From the NCBI RefSeq assembly GCF_000002865.3, contig NW_001865039.1, positions 240,673 through 304,672 of the forward strand: a DNA stretch of 64,000 bases. The letters are read 5' to 3'. Made by a program: the position numbers and the translations under genes. The notes below the pieces were generated by a model, which worked only from the letters and a program-made list of their open reading frames with translations, made no database searches and had not been told where the DNA came from. This document shows, in pieces, positions 22,415 through 32,806 of this stretch. This DNA comes from Monosiga brevicollis MX1. Taxonomy: Eukaryota; Opisthokonta; Choanoflagellata; Craspedida; Salpingoecidae. The stretch's first letter is position 1. Each line of letters begins with the position of its first letter.

Positions 22415-25400
22415 CTACGAGGTCATGGAATTGGCAATGGCCACGGTGCAGCGGGTCAAGGCTCGTGGATCTGCCTTGAGCAGCTCATCGACTAACACGG
22501 TCTTCCAGGCACGTAGTCCCTGAATTTCTGTCGTCATGTCACTCACCCTATGCAAACAAACAAAAAACCAAGAACAAAAAAAATGAACGCATAAAGTGGC
22601 AGTGCACGCCTTCTCCAGTTTAATGCGCACCCAAGCAAGGCCTCTGCAACGCACCGATCGCGAAGATGGGATATTTCCTCGGTCATGCGCTCCTTGTCCC
22701 CGTGCAAGAGCTTGAGTTGCTGTTGAAACTTAAAGTTCTCATCCTCCAGCCCGTCCAGTCGATCGTGCAACTCGGACTGCGTCATGCTACGCTGGCGCAA
22801 CTCGTCCAGCTCTTGCATGGCTTCGGCATAGCGCTTCTTCATGCTGGCAACGCCAGTGGCATTGCGGGCCTCTTGCAACTTCTCCTCCAAAGCAGCCTTT
22901 TCCTGGATATGGCGTGCCTCAGCCGCCTCGAGCTGTCTTACCCGCTCCTGTAGCTCATCCACCTGTGAATGCAGCTGGGCCTTGCTGCCCCCGCCTCGCA
23001 TGCCCGGGAGATGGCGCTTCTTCTTGCCGGCCGCCGCCTCGCTGGCGCCAGCGCCGTCCCCCATCTCGGCCTCGTGCAGGTTTTCCTGGGAGGCGCTATG
23101 TGGGAGACCTGTCGCCCGCCCCAAAGCCGAAGTCAACCCTGGCTTGCGCGCTGCACTACGACCGGCACGTGAGGGCACAGTCTCCGCCATCTGCTTGGCC
23201 TTGGCTCGGCTGTCGTGATAGCTGATGAGCGGAAACCAGCCGTTGCTGGCGTTGGTGCTTGCAATGGCGTCAAGTGGGAATAAAATGCATCCCAAGACTT
23301 CGTTGGCCTTGAGCCGTCCACTATCCCACACTGAAATTTCCAGAGCCGTGTCTTGGTCCACACTGTAGGTTCGCGCTACCGGTATTTTGAACCGCTGCTC
23401 GAAGATGGGGTCGTGCTGCTTCTTCACCACCCGTGTCTTTTGTTTACTGGCCCGCACCGAACGGCCCTGACTCAGAAGGTACAGCTTCACGTACGTGTCG
23501 CCTGAGGACAGGTGCCGCGCTTCGTTAACGGTCACCATGATCCAGCCCAGATACTTGACGTCGTTGTCATCCGCTGGCTCAAACCAGAGGTTGACATTGA
23601 CCTCGCCTGCAGAACAAAGGTCAAGTGCGGGGCGTCGCGTGGTGAGCCGGCCAGACCATGCACAAGGCTGTGCGCCACGCGCTCCCACGTAACATGGGCC
23701 AAGCCGCGGCACTGGAATTGGGTCGGCGCTTTTGCTGCAAAGCAATCTCACCTTGAATAACGCCGTGTTGCACAACATTGCCCGACGTGATGGAGAGGAG
23801 CGAGTCGTTGCTGTTGGTGCGCCGCAGCCCCGCCACGCGATGATTGCTGGGCGTGGTCTCGCTCACACCGCCCGGCGGGTCTGTGATCCCTGAGCTAGTT
23901 GGCTGGCCGCGAGAAGCTGTGGCATTGGCCGTCGTGGACGAGGCGGAAGTCGTTGCTGCCAACCCGGAGGAAGGGTTGACGGCCTCTGCCTCGGGATTGA
24001 GGACACGCCCCGAGTCGGTACGCGTGATGGAGGATGTCGAGCGATTAGAGTCGCGTCGTGAGCGCGGATTGGAACGAACCTCCGGCCCGCCAAGCTTCTC
24101 GCAATTGGCGCGCCCGCGCTGGAACGGAAGGAGGCGAAACCAGCCCTCTGTGCGGGCAGACCTAATGGCGGACACAACCAAACAAACCCCATGTTCGGCG
24201 CGAGTGAAAAAGGAGGGTGTTAAAAATGCCAAAGGGATGAATCGTGGTGAATTCAGGAGGGGGTCATGGTTCATGCGTTTTGTGCCGCTTGGACCCATGC
24301 GTTTGTCGAACCATGCAGACCGCGGTTGTATAAAGGGTGAATGGACCTACATGAGGAGATCTGCCATGGAAAATGACATGGCGCCGTGACATTCGTTGGC
24401 TTTGAGGCGCGCGTGGTCCCAAAGCGAGATCTGCAGGCGATAGGCGGCCGGTTTGTGGTTCACTTCAGCGGGGACGGGCACCTCGAGCTCAATGGGAACG
24501 GGTAGGCCAGCCTTGCCGTGCTTGCTCTTGGTCTTGGTGTCCTTCATGTCCGTGCCGTTTCGGCTGATGTAAAATTTGACGTATGGTGCCTTGTTCTGAA
24601 TCTCAACGGCATCGGTCACGGCCACGCGCAGCATGTTACCCTTTTTGTGTCCAGGGCGCTCTTCGTACACCAGCGAAAGGTGCAGCTGTCCAGAGATATT
24701 TTTGGCCGATACCACCTGATCCGGCGCGACGGAGATCATGGAGACGAGCGATTCGGACGAGACTGTGCGTTTCAAACCGCTGCTTTTGTCCGGTGTGCTG
24801 GCCACATGCGGTGGCTCATTGGCAAATGTTCCACTCATGACGGGGGCGGGGGCGGCAGTCAACCCGTTGTCTGTGCTGGCCTTGCTTTTAGATGAAGCCT
24901 TGGGCGTATGTTCTGGTTCGCCCTTTGGCTCAGCTTTGGGCAACACTTTGGGTAGGGTCCTAGATTCAGCCTTGGCCTCGACCTTGGGCTCGGGCTTGGG
25001 CTCGGGGTTGAGCTCGGGCTTGGATTCGGGCTTGGATTCGGGCTGGGGCTCGGTCTTGGGCCCTGCTGTCTTGGATCCTTCTGTCTTGGATCCTTCTGTC
25101 TTGGGCAAGGCCTTGGGCGTGAGCTCTGACTGAGCCCGGGATTCAGAGTCTGACATGTCTAAGATATCTGTGCGGATCATTGGAGCGACAGCCGTTGGAG
25201 GGACGGCCGTTGGAGGGACGGCCGTTGGAGAGACCCGTGCCGGCTGCTCCGTTTCTGCCTGAGAATCAGAGGGTGCATGGTCAAACGGATTGCTACGTTG
25301 GCTCGTCGCACTTTGAGGCACGGGAGTGGGATCTACATATGGAGAGACCCGCACAGAAGGACCACCGTGAGTAGCAGCATCACACACATCCCGAAACAGG

Positions 25401-26656
25401 GAGAAACGAGCCAGGCTCACAGCATCAGGTCAGGCGCACGCGCCGGGCAGGAAACGACTCTACCTGGGTCGACAGACGCATCCATGTCAAGCTCATCGGG
25501 CGGTTCGGACGCGGCAAGGCCGGCCTCAGCCCCGTCCTCGTCGTCTGGGTGTGGGTCATGCTTGACAACGGGTTGTGCAAAGCGATCAAAGGCAGCGGCT
25601 TGTGCCTCAAAGTCCTGGGCGGTCGACAGACTGGCGGGAACGGTGGCAGCGGCCAGTTTCTCCTCTTTGACGTCCGTGGTGTCCTTGTGCTTGCGGCCAC
25701 CCACGAGACCCTTGAGCCCACGCCGGAAGGAGCCAGTGCTTTCTCGTTTGTCCTTGTCCTTGTCCCCCCGCGTGATGGAGTTGAGACTCTCAGAGGAGCC
25801 GCCATGCGAAGGTACCATGGTCTCGGCGATTTTACTCGGGGACAATGTGTCTTCCTTGCTCAGCAGGTTGTGTTGCTCGCGGCCCATCACCTCGGGCAGA
25901 AGTTGATACCAGCCCTGAAGGCGAGGCTCCGCCTGAATGTCGGGAACGGAGAAGGACATGCCGCCAATGCACGAGTTGCTACCGAGGTGGGATCGGTCCC
26001 ACAAGGTGATTTGCACGCGCACTTGGGGCAGTTTCATGTTGGGTTTGAGGTAATACGCAAAGCGTTCCTCGTACAAAGGGTCGGTGCCCTTCTTGCTGGG
26101 CTTGGTTTTTTGTTTGGTGCCTTTGACATCCTGGCCATTTTCCGAGAGGTAGAGCTTCACGTCTGCAGCCGAAAGATCAGGAGAATGCAGCAAAGCGGGC
26201 GGGCAAAAACACGTGTGAAAAGAGGCGTGGGCAAACCCGCAAGGAGGGCATCAGCCAGCTGACACCCGGGGGCTGGAGCTACTGCAGCCATGTCACGCTC
26301 AAGATTGCAGGCCGGGTCAAGGAGCGCGTGAAGAGCCGAGGTACCTACAGGGTTCCTTGGTTGAGAGACCGATGCCCTCCTTGACCAAGATGTGAAGAGT
26401 GCCTGCTGTTTTCTTGCGCGCCTTGCTGTCTGGCGGAGCCTCAAACTCAAGGTCCAGTTTCAAGGCGCCTAGAGGGGCAACGAATGAGGGAAGGACACTG
26501 GGGCGCCAAACCAGACGACCAACTCGGACAATGGATTGATGAACCTTGAATCTCACCTTGGGCGGGACGCTTGGAATGGTGGCGGCGCTCCGACGTGACG
26601 GAAGCCAGGGAGGAGATGGAGTCGGAGCGGCGCAACACAAATTTGTGATCTGCCAT
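22415..26656 (-). CDS. Triple C2-domain protein with C-terminal coiled coil, 7 exons
   Basis: Exons at 26557-26656, 26349-26468, 25464-26162, 24351-25332, 23752-24161, 22655-23606 and 22415-22547 give exactly 1,131 residues. C2 domains lie at about 34-165, 521-648 and 771-902. Each has the basic strand (KQKTKPSKKGTDPLYEERF, TKSKHGKAG, KQKTRVVKKQHDPIFEQRF), the WD-x-(S/A)-(H/R)-L-x-(S/A)-N loop and a terminal GWYQLLP / GWFRLLP / GWFPLIS. A Lys/Pro/Glu-rich linker separates C2A and C2B. A coiled coil spans about 970-1087. C2 domains bind phospholipid membranes, often with Ca2+. Here the WD-x-D calcium loop reads WDRS, WDHA and WDSG, so most acidic ligands are missing and binding is probably Ca2+-independent. 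Architecture suggests a membrane-tethering scaffold. No specific orthologue is claimed. Confidence 0.88.
25184..25232. repeat. 15-base tandem repeat inside C2-gene exon 4
   Basis: Three tandem copies of a 15-base unit encode the repeated pentapeptide PTAVP in the disordered linker between C2A and C2B. The neighbouring stretch (about 24960-25110) also repeats short Lys-Pro-Glu and KTEGS units. Confidence 0.85.
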
Positions 26657-29264
26657 GTTGGTTCAGTGTAGTCGCGCTTGCCAAGGGTGCAAAGTACTGT
26701 GTGCTCGCGTGCTCGGGGCGGCACTGGTAAGCGCAGGTTCTCGTGCTCCTCAACGCAGACTAGACAGTTGTATGAGGATCCACTAGTGTCCACGTCTGCT
26801 TGGCCGCCTATCGATCGAATGAGCTGGAGAGCTGGGTGACTGGCCGCCGTCGCTGACAGCCGCGTAGGAGCCGTTTGGCGGTAGCCTCAAACCTTGAAAG
26901 ACAGTGTGTGCTTCAGTTGAGGTTAAAAACCCCGTTATGTACGCATGGCCTTACCCCACAAGAGGAGGCGCGCACACGACCACAGCAACCCGGGGCAAGC
27001 AGCAGCCGCCAACCGTCTGACCTGCACTGCCAAATCACATCAAATCAAATCCAGAACTCAAATCGATGACCGCGCGACAACAACGACGACGACGACGACG
27101 ACCCGGTGAAATAGCTCGTCAGCGACACAGGCCAAAGGGAAAAAAAAAGTAGAGATGCAGAGCTACGAGTCGAGTTTGGATAGAGAGCCGTGCCAAGTTC
27201 AAAATCAACAAGCTGGTTCGCACAAGGTAAATTCAGAGGTTGGTCCGCGGAGGATGCTCAAGACCAGAGAGGGCATGAGTTGCACGATTGTGCAGTGGCT
27301 ACATTTGCAATCCAAATCTGCAAAATTGTCATGGTGTTTACAACAGCTGTTGTGGTATTTTGTCAGCAATACTTGGCTGTTGTGAGTTAGTGTTCTCAGT
27401 GTTTTGTTGTTGTCATCTTTGGATATGTTGGAAGAGCGAAAGCAGTGAGAGTTTTGGTGTGGTGTTGCAGCTGCGGAGAAGACCGGTCCTGCTTCAGCAA
27501 GGAGTGAAAGTGTGCCTGGTGACCAAGTACCGGTGCGGCTGCTCCTCTTCATCCCCTCTGTCCCGCTTTGGGCATTACCCCCTTTTCATCTTGCTGACGC
27601 TCTCCCCCAGTTTTGGCTTTTGTCAGGCATTGCTTGCGGTCTTGTGCGAGCTATGGGAACTATGGGTGGGTTCGAGCACGATCTTCCCATTCCTGAACGG
27701 AGGCCAGCTTGTCTCGAGGGGGGCAGAAAAGGAGCGCTGACCAGAAGATGCCTCCTTCAGAGAGAATTTTTGGCGCGCAGCTTGTGCTTTGAAAAAGTGC
27801 CAACAAATTGCCAGTGCCGAGCGCTGCCACCTTCCCGAATGTACGTCGTTTGGGGATATGAGAGCGCCTGACAAACAGGTGCCTGACAAAGAAGGCATCC
27901 TGTCGTCGGCAAGGTCGCACTCCAGCGGCCGATACCCCAAGTAATTGTCGTTGCTGAGCCATGCGCTTTGAAGCGGTCAGATTGCGGACGGGTGTGCGCA
28001 TGTAGATGTTGTTTCCGAACTGAATTTCGTCGAGCGGGCGGGCGATCTTGTTCATGCTCCGACGCGAGCCTGTCTCACTCTGGTCTTCCACGCGGTCAGC
28101 GCGTCACGCCGATGATGGTGGTCAAGATGGGAACCGACATCGTTGTATCTTGAGCGTTGAGCAGCGACCACGGCGTCGGCCCCAACGCCACAGCCCCAAC
28201 CGCTGCGTGATCTGCCAAAGCTGCGCAGGCCATCCGACCTAGAAGAGAAGATCGCAAGCAAGCAAGGCTTTGTCAACCCGCAGACCGAGAACTCTGCCTT
28301 TCCGCCGTGAAGGCTTGACTAGTCCAACGCCCCTTCAATTCCCTCCCAACCCCGTCGAGCCCATGAACCAAACCGGTCAGCGCGGGTCCTTGGTGCTGAC
28401 TGGCTGAGAAGATGCGGGATCGTGGGTGGCAGCGGCAATGGCCACATCCGTCACACAAGGCCAACCCAACTTGTGGACACGCATGTTTCCACATCATGAC
28501 ATTGTACGCATGCGTTACGTGGTGATCGTCTGCTTCGATGCGCTTGGGAGACCTCCTGTCCACACAATGACGCGATCAGAGCAAACCACTCCCAACAAAC
28601 CCCAAACCGACCTTTAAAGTGTCCCAGACCGTACCCAAACACACTGCGTCCCAAGCCACATCTCAACCCGTCATCCCCCTTGAGCCCACGCTGATGCAAA
28701 CATGCATGGGCTCACAAACAGCAAGTATGAGCACACGTTGTTTCATGGACCCTGTTGCTCAGACGACCATGAATGCTTATGTGCACACCCCTGATGAGCG
28801 GTCATAATTTTCGTCTCATCCCACATACCCATACATCTTCACACATGGGATTATGGGCATGTTTGTTTGGTTTGGATTCAGACCTATCAGCCGTTCGCGT
28901 TCGTTGTGCGCTTCCCTACGCACCAAGCATCAAAAGCACGCGCTGGCACGCATGGGTGTTGGCGCGCGCTTGCTGCTGCGATAGAAGAGAGGAACCGTTG
29001 ACACACAAACACACGAACACACGAAACAGCGAATCAAGAGGGAAGATGAACACTGTTCTCTGGAAGCGGGTGGTCTCCGATCAAGACCTGGGGACACGGG
29101 CTCGGTCTCGGTGGCATTTTCCAACCACCTCAACATCCTGCTAAGTACCCCAACACGACACCCGGCCATCATCATCATCTCCTGCAAATTGCACAGAACC
29201 ATCTCAGCCAGCCCCCTTATTAGCCACTCAGCTTCACTCGACCGCCACCGTTTCTCCGCAAAAG
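26657..29264. other. Intergenic, no assignable gene
   Basis: It holds the 5' flank of the C2 gene and a (GAC)n run at about 27083-27102. A minus-strand frame around 27900-28090 reads MNKIARPLDEIQFGNNIYMRT-like sequence and could be an exon, but no partner exons or domain were found. Nothing else was recognised. Confidence 0.4.
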
Positions 29265-30170
29265 ATGGCCCCCCGTCGTCGCACCATGACCCCTGTTCGT
29301 GTGGATCGTCGTTCATCCATGCCCATTCTCCGCCGCCCGGCTTCCCGTCCTTCCCGCAACACGAGCACTGCTGTCGCTGCCTCTGCGCTCCTGCGCAATG
29401 CTGCCTCGGCCTCCACGCTGCCTCTGCGGCGCCAGCAGGCTGTCTCGCACCCTACTCGGGCCCACAGCCGCCTCCACTCGGCCAGTAGCAGTGTTAGCAG
29501 CGTCGACCTGGCCCGCTCCCTCCGCCAGCGCGCCGCCTCGGCTGGTGCCGCTGAAGCTCCTGATGCCTCGTGCGCCACCACCGACAAGCCCACCGCCGAG
29601 CAGACTCAGGAGTTACGCCGGGCTCAACTTCGCGCTCACCTCTGGACACGACTCCAGACCCTCCTCAAACCCACTCACGCCTCGACCAGTGCCTCAACCA
29701 TCCTCCCCGTGCACGAGATGACCATGGGTGACAACACCCAGCTCCTGCACCAACAATTGGAGCGCCAACTTGCCCAGCAGCGCGCCCAGCAACTCTTGCA
29801 GACCCTCGCCGCCTACCAAACCCGCCGCCAGCAACAACAACAACAACAACAACAACAGCAGATCAACAACAATAACGACAACAACAACATGCCTTGGCAT
29901 CAGCCCCTGCCTCGCTCGTGCAACGCCAACACGATGCAAGCTAGCCCCATCACCGTCCAGCCCCGTGTCCTGGAGGAGGATGCCATGCCGACACGTCGGG
30001 CCTCAGTGCAGGCCGCTGAAGTGGATGACAACTCGAACATCCAGATCGTGCCAGCCTCGCCCTCGCGCTTGACTGCAGCCCACAACCTGGCCATGAATGA
30101 GGCCAACAACAACCTGCCCCCGGCTGGACCCCGTCCTCGTGCTGCTGCCGTCTTCATCTTTGACTGCTAG
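29265..30170 (+). CDS. Intronless Q/N-rich low-complexity protein
   Basis: A single exon from the ATG at 29265 encodes 301 residues. The N-terminus is basic and Ser/Arg-rich (APRRRTMTPVRVDRRSS). A helical Ala/Gln segment (ELRRAQLRAHLWTRLQTLL) leads into a glutamine-rich coil (LLHQQLERQLAQQRAQQLL). A pure polyglutamine run follows, then an Asn/Asp-rich stretch and a Pro-rich tail ending FDC. No known domain was recognised. Gln/Asn-rich tracts often support condensation or coiled-coil assembly. The LWTRLQTLL segment has the same W-x-x-L-Q spacing as the module in the genes at 18.3, 43.8 and 49.9 kb, but the match is too short to claim homology. Confidence 0.6.
   Translation: MAPRRRTMTPVRVDRRSSMPILRRPASRPSRNTSTAVAASALLRNAASASTLPLRRQQAVSHPTRAHSRLHSASSSVSSVDLARSLRQRAASAGAAEAPDASCATTDKPTAEQTQELRRAQLRAHLWTRLQTLLKPTHASTSASTILPVHEMTMGDNTQLLHQQLERQLAQQRAQQLLQTLAAYQTRRQQQQQQQQQQQINNNNDNNNMPWHQPLPRSCNANTMQASPITVQPRVLEEDAMPTRRASVQAAEVDDNSNIQIVPASPSRLTAAHNLAMNEANNNLPPAGPRPRAAAVFIFDC
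29829..29890 (+). repeat. CAA/CAG and AAC codon repeat (polyQ/polyN)
   Basis: An in-frame trinucleotide tract, mostly CAA with occasional CAG, then AAC/AAT codons. It encodes polyglutamine followed by an asparagine-rich run. Confidence 0.95.
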
Positions 30171-31017
30171 ATCCCCTGTCCGCCGTCCTTGTGACGCTCT
30201 CGGTTTTAGTTTTTGCCTCGTAGCGGCGTGATTTGCCTCTGAGCATAGTTTTAGAATGAGTGCCATCCCGAATTTAGTCGGCCTTGGCCAACCCTTCATC
30301 CGCCTCTCTTTTTTTTTTTTTTTTAATCTCTTCCTTCTTTTATGACGCCTCGTAACCGACTTGATCCCATTTGACTGACTGCCCCTGTCTCCTTGATTAA
30401 CATGTAAATTGAGCAAGAATCGCAACCGTCCTTGATTCAAAACCTCCTTCCTTATTCTTGTTGCTGATGGCCCTTATGGAAGAAAAGATCGTTCTTTGAA
30501 GCGGTTAGATTTCTCGGAGTGACTTGAAGAGAGGGACCTTGGGCCTGAAGAGGCGTTGCCCACTGACTCACCGGGTCCCATCTTTGTTTTGTTGTTTTTC
30601 TCTATTCTTTGTCGATCTTTGTCGATCTTTGTCGATCTTTGTCGATCTCTGCCTCCTCTCACTCCCTTGCGTGCTGCTTTGACGCCTCCTCTGTATGCAT
30701 GGAACAGCTGCCGCCACACGTTCCCACCTTGCCATAGTGTTTGACATTCGACTCAATTTCAGGCGCTCAGCGCCCCGCCTTGAGGCAGATCAACAGGCCT
30801 CGAGACCTGGCCAAGCAAAGACCTCGACAAGTGTCGCAGCCTTGACACCACTGCTGGCAACAGCTTCAAGGACTCGGGTCGCGCAGGCCCAACGCTACTT
30901 CGACCCGTTGTAATTGCTCGTCTGCGTGGGCACTGCCGGCCACGTCATCGTACCACCGCGTGAGCTGCCCCGCTTGCCGTACACCAGAGTGCTCAGAGGA
31001 TGGCGGCCTTCGGTGAC
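30171..31017. other. Intergenic between convergent genes
   Basis: This is the 3' flank of the Q/N-rich gene and of the BORCS6-like gene. It contains a poly-T run at about 30308-30324 and a 10-base tandem repeat at 30607-30647. No gene was recognised. Confidence 0.55.
30607..30647. repeat. 10-base tandem repeat, four copies
   Basis: Four consecutive copies of CTTTGTCGAT-type decamer lie in intergenic DNA. Confidence 0.95.
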
Positions 31018-31808
31018 TTACATGGTCTGCAATAGAGGCGTAATGTCGCTCATCAGCGTATCAATCTCCTCCGCCCTAACAAACAGTCGTTGCGTCGCAC
31101 GTCGGTGTCAGTAGCGGCAAGGTGGAGCGACGTGTGCGCATGGTCGTGGGTGCTCCTGGCTCGTTGTTTTGAGATGACGCGTGCGTACTGGCTCATGAGG
31201 CCGTCAAGCTCGGCCCGTTGCTCAGCCGAGGCCGCGACAACTTCCCGAAGCCCACTCTGATGCTCCTCGGCATACTTGACCGACAGTGTCGTGACCTGTG
31301 GGAGGATGGAGGCAGGCACAGATCGAGGAGGGAGGCGTCAGTCAAGGGCGAGTGAGCGGGCCGTGTGTGTATGTCTGTGTGTCTGTGGGCGGGACTGCGG
31401 CTGTATGGCGGCTGTGCAGGCCCGGGTGTCTGTGTTGGCCGTGCCCGTTTGGGGTATGACGTACGGCACGAAGGTTGGTTTTGAGGCCGCCGTATAGGCG
31501 GCTCATGTCATCGGCCAGCCGGCGCACGTCGTCCTCGAGGTAGGACATGAAGTTTGGGTTGATGGGTCGCTCGACCTATTGCACCAGACGAGAGACGAGG
31601 ACAGGCCGGCAAGGAGGGCGGTGTTGCATTCCAATATGCCTCCGAGTGAGTGGCCGGCTCACACGCTGGCACGGTTTGCAGGCCCTGAACTCACCTCGAG
31701 CGTCGCACTGGGCGCCAACACCTCCGTCCCACCATCCGGAATGTTGTCCAAGACCGATGTCGAGCCCAGCTGGGCCTCATCGACCGCCGTCGTCCCCGTA
31801 GCCGCCAT
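31018..31808 (-). CDS. BORC complex subunit 6-like protein (lyspersin/DUF2365 family)
   Basis: Exons at 31695-31808, 31465-31575, 31189-31295 and 31018-31075 give exactly 129 residues with consistent phases. After a short Thr/Ala/Asp-rich N-terminus, the protein is mostly helical: SYLEDDVRRLADDMSRLYGG, LSVKYAEEHQSGLREVV, LDGLMSQAEEIDTLMSDI and PLLQTM. The order and spacing of LEDxVRRxAxD, a central Y-x8-V-like helix and the LM-x2-x-EE(I/L)D ending match the conserved region of BORCS6. BORC sits on the lysosome surface and recruits ARL8 for outward transport and positioning. The animal protein has a long extra N-terminus that is absent here, so this is a minimal form. Another small coiled-coil family, such as a BLOC-1 subunit, is the main alternative. 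Confidence 0.55.
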
Positions 31809-32806
31809 TCCCAGCGTCGCTGCCCTTGTCTCCGTCGCTTCGCCCTGCCCTGCCCTGCCCGCGCGTATCAATTCCCTCAATCCCGACGGCTCTCCAGATC
31901 TCCAAACTTGAGAGGATTTGTGCTCAATCAGTGAGAGAGAGAGAGAGAGAGGAAAGCGTGAAAGTGAACGCACAACACCTAAAAAAGAAAGAATTGTTAC
32001 ATGTACATGAAGTGCGTGTGAGTGTGCGAAAGACAAAACAAGTCCAAGTCGGTCAGTTGGTCAAGATGTGGCACCTGCTATGCGGTTGGACTCAGCGGGG
32101 TTGGAGCAGCCGCAGGTGGTGAGGGTTGGGTACCGCCCGAGGCCACCAAAGTCGACGCGAAGAAGCCGCACACTGGAGAAACAAGCCAGCAAAGAAAAAA
32201 ATAAGAGAAAATAGTGCGAAAATTAGCAAGAAAATAGGGTAAATTACAACGACAACTTTAACCAGGCTTACATGGCAGACATCAAGCACACAAAGTTAGA
32301 GGGCACTAGTTTATATTGACGTGGCTCAGCCACAAGAGTGGCTTGCAAGCCCTCACGGCTTGTGGTCCACTCCCACCCACAACGAGATGACCAGGGTCAC
32401 GAATGTCATACTTCGCTACCCAACAGCTCGATTGAGCAATACATGTAGCACCTTTTGACATGTGTGTGTGTGTGTGTGTGTGTCTCACCCCAATGGTGTG
32501 CGTCACATCAAGCTCCGTGTGTATGTGTGTGTACTCTCTCTCACCCCTTCACCAACACATGGTCACAACGGCTTCCCTCTCTCTCTCTATCTCTCTCTCT
32601 GTCTCTTCCTTACCCTGTAGTTGACGCCCTAAGCATCTGGTTCATTTCCTCTCTCTCCCCTCTCTTTTCCTTTGTGTCTTTGCTCCTTCTCAAACCAATT
32701 CATCTCTCTCTCTCTCGCTCCTCTCTCCTCTCTGCTCTGTGCCGTGCTGCTGCGCTTCGTCGGGGTGGGTGTGTGTGCATTTGCTCTCTTGTTCGTGTGG
32801 ATCGGC
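31809..32806. other. Divergent intergenic region with CT-rich tracts
   Basis: This is the promoter side of both the BORCS6-like (-) and PLD (+) genes. It contains (GA)n at about 31927-31950 (CT on the BORCS6 coding strand), (TG)n at about 32460-32483 and a long pyrimidine-rich tract at about 32573-32740 just before the PLD start. No further gene was recognised. Confidence 0.6.
32573..32740 (+). repeat. CT-rich pyrimidine tract upstream of the PLD gene
   Basis: Interrupted CTCTCT runs end about 65 bases before the PLD ATG at 32807. The tract is likely promoter or 5' UTR sequence. Any function is inferred only from position. Confidence 0.6.

Noticed and set aside
27660-28091. Minus-strand frame with MNKIARPLDEIQFGNNIYMRT
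   Set aside because: Possibly an exon, but plausible neighbouring introns would be about 28 bases and no continuation could be built, so it was not annotated as a gene.
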